Source of the DNA: Oscillospiraceae bacterium
Lineage (GTDB): Bacteria > Bacillota > Clostridia > Oscillospirales > Oscillospiraceae
Length of the DNA: 64,000 nucleotides
Direction of reading: 5' to 3'
NCBI GenBank assembly: GCA_018385135.1
Contig: JAHAWY010000013.1
Coordinates: 1 to 64,000 of the forward strand
The notes under the pieces are model-generated. The model ran no database searches, had not been told where the DNA came from, and saw only the letters and a list, made by a program, of their open reading frames with translations. This document shows, piece by piece, positions 56,792 to 64,000 of the stretch. The translations under genes and the position numbers were made by a program. Each line of letters starts with the position of its first letter. Position 1 is the first letter of the stretch.

Positions 56792-58708
56792 ATGAAAATC
56801 AATCTCTACCTACAAGCGGCGAGTCTGTGCTTTTATGCTATTGTGCTCATGCAGTACCTTAGCTCCAGACGCCTGCCCACCCGATCAAACCACATTTTCG
56901 GCGCTTTGATTATTGTCGCGGGCATTAACCTCATCTTTGATGTGCTCACGGTATACTCGCTTGCATATTTCGACAGGCTGCCGATATGGCTGGTTCGCTT
57001 TGGGCATCAAATCTTTATCGGCTCGATGGATGTGCTCATAGCCTTGTTATGCCTTTATGTAATAACAATAATCCGAGGCGGCAGAGCGCTTTCTCCCGGG
57101 AAAACGCTGCTGGTATTTACCCCGCTGATTTTATCCATGTTTGCCGTTTTTTTCGGAAAGCTCTATTATAAGTTTGAAGATGGCGGCTTCTATTCATACG
57201 GTCCGATGGCAAGCACCATCTACATAAGCATTGCGCTTTATCTGCTCCTCTCCATCTACTACCTGCTTCGATACAGACGCGCCGTGGCAGCGCATACAAG
57301 AGCAATTATTCTCATCGCTATCGTCTGTGAAAGCACTATTGCGCTGATACAGCTTTTCAATCCCACCATGCTCATTTCGGGGCTTGGTATCACAATGATG
57401 ATAGTATTGCTCTACAGCTCACTTGCAAATCCCGAAAAATACACCGAAGCGGAAACAGGCACTATAAACCGTATTGGCTTAGTCACCGTTTTGCGCGACC
57501 ACCTTTCCATAGGCAAGCCCTTTTTCGTGCTTACGCTTTGCGTGGATAGCTGGCGCGACCTTGAAAGCGCTTTCGGTCAGGACTTCGCACTGCGCGTTAT
57601 GGGCAAAATAGCTACAAAGCTGGAATGCCTTACCTCCGATCGCATTTATCACCCGCGCGGCGACTGCCTTTGTCTGATATGCAGCAATGATGAGAGCGGC
57701 ACACGCAAGCTGGCCGAAAGCATTCTGCACGCGCTGGAGGGCGACCTTGAAATAGGCGGCGTCGGTGTTTCCGTCAGCCCCCGCATTCTGGTCACCGACT
57801 GCCCGAAGCATTTCTCGAAGGCAGAGGATTTTCTTCGCTCAGTAGGTCTTTTTGCCGACGGCGTAGTCAAGGCTCCAGAGGCTATAACCATTTACAACGA
57901 CGAATACGCAAAGGCTGTAAGCCGCCGCATATCTGTCGAAGCCATCCTCAAGCACGCTGTTAAAAACGACGGTCTTACCCTAGTCTATCAGCCGATTTAC
58001 TCTACCTCGAAGCGCCGCTTTACCAGCGCCGAAGCTCTCGTCCGCATTCGTGATACTCAGACTGTTGGCTTCATCCCACCAGACGAGTTTATTGCGATTG
58101 CCGAGCAAAACGGTCTGATTGGCGAGCTTGGGCGCATAGTTATGGAAAAATCCTGTCGCTTTGTCAGCAGCGAGGCTTTCAAAAGCATGGGACTTGATTA
58201 TCTTGAGGTCAACCTGTCCACGCTTCAATGCCTCAACGCCAACCTGAGCGAGGAATTTATTGAGCTTATGGAGAGCTTCGGCGTTTCCCCGAAAAGTCTG
58301 AACTTTGAAATAACCGAAAGCGCCGCTATGGAAAAAAGCGAGATCATGTTAAAAAACCTTGCCCGTCTCGGCGAAGCGGGTTCAAGCTTTTCAATGGACG
58401 ATTACGGCACGGGCTATTCAAACCTCTCCATGATGGCGGATATGCCATACAGCATCATCAAAATCGACAAGAGCCTTATTTGGCCCTATTTTAACGATAG
58501 CAGCCGTTTAAAGGTGCTGCTGCCCTCAACCGTGCATATGATAAACTCGCTTGGCTTTGAGATAGTTGCCGAGGGCGTTGAAACACAAGAGCAGCTTGAC
58601 GTGCTTACAGAAATGGGCGTTGAGCATATTCAAGGCTATTTCTTCTCCAAGCCTTTGCCGGAGGAGGACTTTGTTAAATTCGTTTCTGATTTCAGCTTCA
58701 GCGCATAA
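56792..58708 (+). CDS. Membrane protein with degenerate GGDEF and intact-looking EAL domain
   Basis: RGDCL in place of GGDEF; EAL, NLST, DDYGTGYSN, KIDKSL, EGVET, QGYFFSKP all present. Confidence 0.9.
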   Translation: MKINLYLQAASLCFYAIVLMQYLSSRRLPTRSNHIFGALIIVAGINLIFDVLTVYSLAYFDRLPIWLVRFGHQIFIGSMDVLIALLCLYVITIIRGGRALSPGKTLLVFTPLILSMFAVFFGKLYYKFEDGGFYSYGPMASTIYISIALYLLLSIYYLLRYRRAVAAHTRAIILIAIVCESTIALIQLFNPTMLISGLGITMMIVLLYSSLANPEKYTEAETGTINRIGLVTVLRDHLSIGKPFFVLTLCVDSWRDLESAFGQDFALRVMGKIATKLECLTSDRIYHPRGDCLCLICSNDESGTRKLAESILHALEGDLEIGGVGVSVSPRILVTDCPKHFSKAEDFLRSVGLFADGVVKAPEAITIYNDEYAKAVSRRISVEAILKHAVKNDGLTLVYQPIYSTSKRRFTSAEALVRIRDTQTVGFIPPDEFIAIAEQNGLIGELGRIVMEKSCRFVSSEAFKSMGLDYLEVNLSTLQCLNANLSEEFIELMESFGVSPKSLNFEITESAAMEKSEIMLKNLARLGEAGSSFSMDDYGTGYSNLSMMADMPYSIIKIDKSLIWPYFNDSSRLKVLLPSTVHMINSLGFEIVAEGVETQEQLDVLTEMGVEHIQGYFFSKPLPEEDFVKFVSDFSFSA

Positions 58709-58735
58709 GTGCCGAAAGCCCATAAAGCTTCAAAA

Positions 58736-58776
58736 AAAGGGACGCTCTCTTTTTCTTTTAAAAGAGAGCGTCCCTT
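58736..58776 (+). terminator. Rho-independent terminator
   Basis: AAAGGGACGCTCTCTTTTT...AAAAGAGAGCGTCCCTTT. Confidence 0.85.
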
Positions 58777-58816
58777 TACGTTTTAGACTAATTTCGCGTC
58801 AGCGCGGCTGTTTTTA

Positions 58817-59098
58817 CTAAACCGCGTGCTTTTCCAAAATCCCGCGCAGGGCGGACATTGAGCTGGTGTGGCAGCGCTCAATAACCGTATCCGAGCCCTT
58901 TAGCTCGCTGAGCGCGCCGCGCACCATTTTATGCGACATCGTGCCAGTAAAGAAAATCATCAAATCGGGACTTCCAAGCTTATTTTTAAGCCCGCCTGCC
59001 GGCTTTGTGAAAACCTTTGCTTGACACTTATATTCACTGCACAAATCCTTATACTGGCGCTCCATGCACTCATTTCCGCCTAAGATAACGACACTCAT
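58817..59098 (-). CDS. DUF2325 domain protein
   Basis: MSVVILGGNECMERQYKDLC...KVFTKP...DLMIFFTGTMSHKMV. Confidence 0.85.
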   Translation of the reverse strand: MSVVILGGNECMERQYKDLCSEYKCQAKVFTKPAGGLKNKLGSPDLMIFFTGTMSHKMVRGALSELKGSDTVIERCHTSSMSALRGILEKHAV

Positions 59099-59114
59099 AT
59101 GTAAGCTCCTTTTT

Positions 59115-59158
59115 GTTAGTTAGTCGTATCTAACTGTATATAGTTTACCTTAACTAAC
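59115..59158 (-). promoter_or_regulatory. Nested inverted repeats upstream of DUF2325 (candidate metalloregulator operator)
   Basis: AGTTAG-TCGTAT-CTAACT (59118-59135) and GTTAGTTA...TAACTAAC (59115-59122 / 59151-59158). Confidence 0.55.
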
Positions 59159-59295
59159 CGTCTTTGTCAACACCTATTTTTCACTGTGAATGATTCTGCC
59201 TCCGCTTGCCGGCGGACTTGTCTTTCAGCGCCGCCGCAAGGTATTGACCATTTCTGCTTTTTGCGTCAAGCAGCGCTCGTCTTTTCAAATATAAG

Positions 59296-59325
59296 AAAAG
59301 CCCGCGGATAAATCCGCAGGCTTTT
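59296..59325 (-). terminator. Rho-independent terminator of the P-type ATPase operon
   Basis: AAAAGCCTGCGGATTTATCCGCGGGCTTTT on the minus strand. Confidence 0.85.
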
Positions 59326-59339
59326 GGGTATTTGTTTTA

Positions 59340-61196
59340 TCAGCCGCGCAGCCTTCGTGTATCAAGCGCTCGCATGGCGTTGATGATTGCGATTATCAAA
59401 ACGCCCACGTCGCCAAACACCGCAAACCACATATTAGCATAGCCCGCAGCGCCAAGCAGAAGCACAACGCCCTTGACGCCAAGCGAAAAGGCTATGTTTT
59501 CGCGCACTATGCGCATAGTCTTGCGCGCAAGCTTGATTGCAACCGCGATTTTTGACGGCTTATCGTCCATAAGAACTACGTCCGCCGCCTCGATAGCGGC
59601 ATCGCTGCCCAGAGCGCCCATAGCGATACCAAGATCCGCACGGGTCAAAACGGGCGCGTCATTGATGCCGTCGCCGACAAATACGAGCGTGTGCTTGCCG
59701 TCCTCCTGAGAAAGCAGCTTTTCAAGCACCTCCACCTTATCTCCCGGCAAAAGCTCGGTGTAGGTCTCGCTGAGTCCCAGCTCCTTTGATACCGCCTCGC
59801 CAACCTGCTTCATATCGCCGGTCAGCATAACCGTTCTTTTCACTCCGCACTCGCCAAGGGCTTTTATTGCGCGCTTTGCGTCTGATTTGATCTCGTCAGA
59901 GATAACGATATGACCCAAATACTCGTTTTTGAGTGCAACATGGACTATCGTGCCGATATGCTCACAGGGAAGCCATTTTGCGCCGACCTCCTCCATGAGA
60001 CGGTAATTGCCGACATAAATAAGCTGCCCGTCTATTTCCGCCTCAAGACCGCGCCCTGCAAGCTCTTTTATGCCGCCGATGCGGGTCTTGTCGATATCCC
60101 TGCCGTGCGCCTTGATTATTGACTCGGCGATGGGATGCGTGGAATAGCTCTCAGCGCAGGCGGCTATTGATAAAAGCTCCTCCTCGGACATACTTTCGGG
60201 ATGAACCGCAGTCACCGTGAAGCTGCCCTCTGTCAGTGTGCCCGTTTTGTCGAACACAACGGTGTCCGCCTTTGAAAGAGCCTCAAGATAGCTTGAGCCT
60301 TTGATGAGTATGCCCAGCTTGGACGCGCCGCCTATGCCGCCGAAAAACGACAGCGGCACGGAAACTACCAGCGCGCAGGGGCAGGATACCACGAGGAAGA
60401 TAAGCGCTCTGTTGATCCATTCATTCCACGGCTGTGCAAAAAACAGTGGTGCAATAAGCGCCAGCAGCACGGCTGCAATGACCACACAGGGCGTATAATA
60501 CCGCGCGAAGCGGGTGATGAAGCTCTCTGACCTTGTTTTCTTTTCGGCAGAATTTTCAACCATCTCAAGGATTTTTGAAACGGTGCTTTCTGCAAATTCG
60601 CTTTTTACCTCCACGGTTACAAGACCGCTGATGTTGACGCAGCCGCTGATGACCGTATCGCCGACGGTTTTATCGGCAGGCAGTGACTCGCCGGTAAGAG
60701 ACGAGGTGTTTACAGTCGTTGTGCCGTCGCAAACAACACCGTCCAGCGGAATGCGCTCGCCGGGTCTTATTACGATATGCTCGCCGACGCGCACCTGCTC
60801 CGGGGAAACCGTTTGCTCCACACCATCGCGCAGGACAACAGCGTGGTCGGGGCGAATATCCATAAGCGCGGCAATGGATCTGCGGCTTTTACCAACCGCG
60901 ATTTCTTCAAAAAGCTCGCCGATCCGGTAAAACACCATGACCGCTACCGCCTCGGAATAATTCCCGGTGAAGAAAGCGCCAAGCGAGGCGACCGCCATAA
61001 GGAAGTTTTCATCAAACACCTGACCGCCGGCAATGTTTCGCAGTGCCGTCCAAAGCACGCTATATGCCACGATAGCATACGAAGCCAGACACAGCCATAA
61101 ATATGCGGGCTTTTCCTCCCCCATAAGCATCGCCGTCACCAGTAAAACAAGCGAGGCTATTATTCTAAATAGGTTAAGCTTTTGTTCCCTGCTCAT
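59340..61196 (-). CDS. Heavy-metal P1B-type ATPase (CPC motif, Zn/Cd/Pb-like), no N-terminal HMA domain
   Basis: VVSCPCALVVSVPL, FDKTGTLTEG, VGDGINDAPVL. Confidence 0.93.
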   Translation of the reverse strand: MSREQKLNLFRIIASLVLLVTAMLMGEEKPAYLWLCLASYAIVAYSVLWTALRNIAGGQVFDENFLMAVASLGAFFTGNYSEAVAVMVFYRIGELFEEIAVGKSRRSIAALMDIRPDHAVVLRDGVEQTVSPEQVRVGEHIVIRPGERIPLDGVVCDGTTTVNTSSLTGESLPADKTVGDTVISGCVNISGLVTVEVKSEFAESTVSKILEMVENSAEKKTRSESFITRFARYYTPCVVIAAVLLALIAPLFFAQPWNEWINRALIFLVVSCPCALVVSVPLSFFGGIGGASKLGILIKGSSYLEALSKADTVVFDKTGTLTEGSFTVTAVHPESMSEEELLSIAACAESYSTHPIAESIIKAHGRDIDKTRIGGIKELAGRGLEAEIDGQLIYVGNYRLMEEVGAKWLPCEHIGTIVHVALKNEYLGHIVISDEIKSDAKRAIKALGECGVKRTVMLTGDMKQVGEAVSKELGLSETYTELLPGDKVEVLEKLLSQEDGKHTLVFVGDGINDAPVLTRADLGIAMGALGSDAAIEAADVVLMDDKPSKIAVAIKLARKTMRIVRENIAFSLGVKGVVLLLGAAGYANMWFAVFGDVGVLIIAIINAMRALDTRRLRG

Positions 61197-61223
61197 AATA
61201 CGCTCCTTACGCCTATCGTCGTT

Positions 61224-61442
61224 TTATAACACGATTTTGCAGTCCGGTTCGATTTTTTTGCAGGCTTTAACAGCCTTGGAGAGAACCTCGTCAAAAACCG
61301 CGTCCTCCGCTTCTATGGTTAGCTTTTTCATTATGTAGTTGATGCTCGCAGAGCTAACGCCGTCGATTTTCCTGATAGCCGTTTCCATCTTTGACGCGCA
61401 GTGCGCACAGCCAAGCTTTTCAAATTCAAATGTTTTTTTCAT
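61224..61442 (-). CDS. Stand-alone heavy-metal-associated (HMA) domain protein
   Basis: MKKTFEFEKLGCAHCASKMETAIRKIDGV (GCxxC), 72 aa. Confidence 0.9.
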   Translation of the reverse strand: MKKTFEFEKLGCAHCASKMETAIRKIDGVSSASINYIMKKLTIEAEDAVFDEVLSKAVKACKKIEPDCKIVL

Positions 61443-61788
61443 TTTTTCTTTCCTCCATAATGTGCTCATAGCCGCAGTCGATGATGGAGCGGACGTGCTC
61501 ATCATCCAGCGAATAGTTGATCGTTTTGCCCTCGCGGCGCGTTTTAACAAGCTTTGCATCCTTGAGTATCTTTAACTGGTGCGATATAGCCGACTGGGTC
61601 ATGCCCAGAAGCTCGGCAATTGCGCAGACACAAAGCTCCGACTCCGAAAGAGCGTAAAGTATCTTTATGCGCGTTGTATCGCCAAAAAGCTTGAAAAGAT
61701 CAGCCAAGTCAAACAGCGTTTCATCCTTGGGTATCATTTCATGCACCTTCTTTAGGCTCTGCTCATGGTTATGCCTTGCCTCCGCCAT
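61426..61788 (-). CDS. ArsR/SmtB family metalloregulator
   Basis: LADLFKLFGDTTRIKILYALSESELCVCAIAELLGMTQSAISHQLKILKDAKLV. Start MAEARHNHE after GGAGG; the listed 61824 start is less likely. Confidence 0.93.
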   Translation of the reverse strand: MAEARHNHEQSLKKVHEMIPKDETLFDLADLFKLFGDTTRIKILYALSESELCVCAIAELLGMTQSAISHQLKILKDAKLVKTRREGKTINYSLDDEHVRSIIDCGYEHIMEERKNEKNI

Positions 61789-61803
61789 ATGTGTGAACCT
61801 CCG

Positions 61804-61869
61804 TTCATATGTGCGCTTGTTCATATGTCTTTATGCTCATATGATAACGCACATGATTGCCCTTGTCAA
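61804..61869 (-). promoter_or_regulatory. arsR promoter with phased TCATATG direct repeats
   Basis: TTGACA-17-TATCAT; TCATATG (plus strand) at 61805, 61821, 61837, each 16 bp apart. Confidence 0.7.
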
Positions 61870-62088
61870 TACAAAGACTGGATTTTGTCAAAATCCGTTG
61901 TTATGCCATAAATCAACTGTCTGGGCAAAGCATAGTGTCGTAAAACAGGCGGCTTTCAGCGCTTCTTGACCGCCAAAGGCATAGACTGCCGACCCCGCGC
62001 ACATATTTCCATGCTATTGCATACCGGCGCTTTTTTGTTACGAGCGCTGTTTCAAAGTCGCTCGCGGCAGCTTCGCCGGAATAAGTAT

Positions 62089-62124
62089 AAAGCAACGGCA
62101 TGACTCAAATCATACCGTTGCTTT
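62089..62124. terminator. Terminator downstream of the [FeFe] hydrogenase gene
   Basis: AAAGCAACGGCATGA-CTCAAA-TCATACCGTTGCTTT. Confidence 0.8.
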
Positions 62125-62185
62125 GAAAAGCGATATTGCTTTTTTGCTCTCCCCATAGCTTTGCGAGAGAGTTTCATTTCACGCT

Positions 62186-63616
62186 CTATTTTAGCTTAAA
62201 AACAGAAATCGCGTCGCTTATTGTTTTTTCGTATGCCTCCCAGCCGTATTTATCGACCTCAGCCTTATTCTTCTCACCATGGGTCAAACAGCCCGCACCG
62301 CCGATACATCCGCCAAGGCACGCCATACCCTCGATAAAGCTGCCCTCTGCAGCTCCCGCCTTCAGGCGAAGCAGTGCCTTGCGGCACTCCTCTATGCCGT
62401 CGCAGGAAACAGCTTGCAGGTCAAAGTCCTCTAAGCCCTGCTCCTTGAGCGCTTGGGCAACGGCGTCAGAAAGTCCGCCGCTGCGGGCAAATATGCGGCC
62501 GTAATATGAGGCATTATCCAAAACATCCTCCGGCAGGGTTTTTATGTCCATATCGCGGCTGTCAAACAGCGCCTGAAGCTCCTCAAAGGTTATAACGCAG
62601 TCGATATACGGACGAATCTCCGGTTTTTGGAACTCCATCTTTTTCGCGGTGCATGGACCGATAAAAACGATCTTCGCGCCGGGCGTTGTCTCCTTTATAT
62701 ACTTTGCGATGGTCGCCATAGGTGACAGGTTATGCGAGACATATTTTTCAAGGTCGGGAAACTGCTTTTTTATGTAGTCTACAAAAGCGGGACAGCAGGA
62801 GCTGGTGAGGGTCTTTTTCTCAACCAGCTCCGCCGCTTCGCTGTATGCTACCATATCAGCGCCAAGCGCCGCTTCAACAACAGTGAAAAAGCCAAGCTCC
62901 TTAATCGCGCTTATCACCTGTCCCAGCTTTGCATATTCAAACTGGCTGGAGATCGAAGGCGCAACAACCGCATAGACCTTATAGTTTTTGTTGCCATCAC
63001 TCTTTTTTATCAGGTCGATAACGCTGAGAATAAAGGACTTATCGGTTATCGCTCCAAAGGGGCACTGATAAACGCAGGCTCCGCAGGAAACACACTTTCC
63101 GTTGTCAACGCTCGCGCAGGCATCCTCGTTCATCGAAATTGCCTTTACCTTACAGGAGTTTTCGCAGGGGCGCTTGTGGTTAACTATCGCAGAATAGGGG
63201 CAGACCTTCGCGCAGGCGCCGCATTCAACACATTTTGACTTGTCAATATGTGCAGCATGGTTATGGTCAAAGGTGATAGCCCCCTTGCGGCAGGCGTCCT
63301 CACAGCGGTGGGCAAGGCAGCCTCGGCAGGAGTTGCTTACCTCATAGCCGCCCATCGGGCATTCGTCGCAGGCAATGTCTATAACCTCGATTACATTCGG
63401 GTTTGACTTATCGCCGCCCATTGCAATTTTGACACGCTCGGCAAGAATGGCGCGCTCCTTGTAAACGCAGCAGCGCATAGTAGGTCGCTTTCCGGGGACT
63501 ATCATTTTCGGAATATCGACCGCCGCGTCAAGCAGCGTGTCGTTCCAAGCCATTCTTGCGACCTCGCGCAGCACCTGATATTTTAAATACTGTACCTTTG
63601 TGTCAAACTTTCTCAT
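62186..63616 (-). CDS. [FeFe]-hydrogenase-family protein (group-B-like) with N-terminal Fe-S clusters
   Basis: TSSCCPAFVDYIKKQFP (L1), FIGPCTAKKMEF (L2), EGMACLGGCIGGAGCL (L3). Confidence 0.9.
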   Translation of the reverse strand: MRKFDTKVQYLKYQVLREVARMAWNDTLLDAAVDIPKMIVPGKRPTMRCCVYKERAILAERVKIAMGGDKSNPNVIEVIDIACDECPMGGYEVSNSCRGCLAHRCEDACRKGAITFDHNHAAHIDKSKCVECGACAKVCPYSAIVNHKRPCENSCKVKAISMNEDACASVDNGKCVSCGACVYQCPFGAITDKSFILSVIDLIKKSDGNKNYKVYAVVAPSISSQFEYAKLGQVISAIKELGFFTVVEAALGADMVAYSEAAELVEKKTLTSSCCPAFVDYIKKQFPDLEKYVSHNLSPMATIAKYIKETTPGAKIVFIGPCTAKKMEFQKPEIRPYIDCVITFEELQALFDSRDMDIKTLPEDVLDNASYYGRIFARSGGLSDAVAQALKEQGLEDFDLQAVSCDGIEECRKALLRLKAGAAEGSFIEGMACLGGCIGGAGCLTHGEKNKAEVDKYGWEAYEKTISDAISVFKLK

Positions 63617-63639
63617 ACTTGTTCCTTCCTTATCGAACA

Positions 63640-63987
63640 CTAGAAATAGCTGACCTTAATTCTCTTTCCCATCTTTTTAAGGCACTCTGAAAGCTCCTCC
63701 ACAAGACGCATTTTGATGTTGAAGTTTATCGGCAGGTCAGGGTTCTGGTGCGCCGGATTCATTGCCATACCTACATAGAAGTTGATGTCCGTCGCCTCCT
63801 CAAACAGCAGCCTCGCTATCATTGACGCGCCGTCGTGCTTATAGCTCCACTGGGTGTAGGACTCGTTATCCTCCAGATAGTTGCGCGCATAGTGCAGCAC
63901 CTTGTTTATCGTTATGACGCCCTCAGTGACAAGATCCACACCCTCTATCGTTGCGATGGGCGGGATTTCGGGGTCGGGAAATTCCAT
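63640..63987 (-). CDS. SpoIIE-type phosphatase-family protein, C-terminal part (continues past window)
   Basis: FPDPEIPPIATIEGVDLVTEGVITINKVL; the C-terminal sequence resembles SpoIIE-family proteins encoded beside group-B hydrogenases. Upstream part lies outside the window. Confidence 0.6.
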   Translation of the reverse strand: MEFPDPEIPPIATIEGVDLVTEGVITINKVLHYARNYLEDNESYTQWSYKHDGASMIARLLFEEATDINFYVGMAMNPAHQNPDLPINFNIKMRLVEELSECLKKMGKRIKVSYF

Positions 63988-64000
63988 GACGGCACGGATG

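Noticed and set aside
61804-61843. Considered whether the CATATG repeats form a CRISPR or transposon repeat array
   Set aside because: Repeats are only 7 bp, spaced 16 bp, and sit on a promoter; operator array is the simpler reading.
61913-62101. 62-aa minus-strand ORF (MPLLYTYSGEAAASDF...)
   Set aside because: No clear ribosome-binding site or family resemblance; its start lies inside the terminator hairpin of the hydrogenase gene. Not supported as a gene.
1-64000. Search for tRNA, rRNA, CRISPR arrays, phage or IS genes
   Set aside because: None recognised by eye in the sequence or translations; small tRNA-like elements cannot be fully excluded without tRNAscan-SE.

Overview
This 64 kb window is mostly ordinary chromosome from a spore-forming, motile anaerobe of the Firmicutes (clostridial type). 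It carries spoIIIAA-AH, cheA/W/R/B, SpoIIE, a group-B-like [FeFe] hydrogenase and an AOR-type W/Mo enzyme. I see no CRISPR array, rRNA, tRNA, prophage or transposase. The main blocks are: (1) 1-7.1 kb, a minus-strand pyranopterin-cofactor and aldehyde:ferredoxin oxidoreductase region (moaC, moaA, MOSC, mogA/moaB, then polyferredoxin, AOR, MoaD-like, ThiF/MoeB-like). It has two readable promoters, a palindrome over the moaC -35 and a highly folded ~180-nt leader; (2) 7.2-17.2 kb, miscellaneous genes including a TetR / MGDG-synthase-like pair around a 36-bp palindrome; (3) 17.3-26.8 kb, a c-di-GMP, flagellar and chemotaxis block; (4) 26.8-38.5 kb, obg, rpmA, rplU, ABC-F, PBP, FHA-FtsW/RodA, tyrS, recN, argR; (5) 38.5-50.5 kb, nadK, tlyA, dxs, ispA, xseBA, nusB, asp23 and the spoIIIA operon; (6) 50.5-58.7 kb, DUF1015, alpha/beta hydrolase, a BMP-type nucleoside ABC transporter without a local binding protein, and an EAL protein; (7) 58.8-64 kb, DUF2325, a split HMA/P-type ATPase/ArsR metal module, a [FeFe] hydrogenase and the SpoIIE C-terminus. 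The best leads for something undescribed are the moaC leader/palindrome/UGA-interrupted micro-ORF complex (6.75-7.13 kb), the 16-bp-phased TCATATG repeats upstream of arsR, and the duplicated TATAATGACC hairpin-promoters before the FHA-FtsW gene. All calls were made by eye from the sequence and supplied translations; no searches were run.
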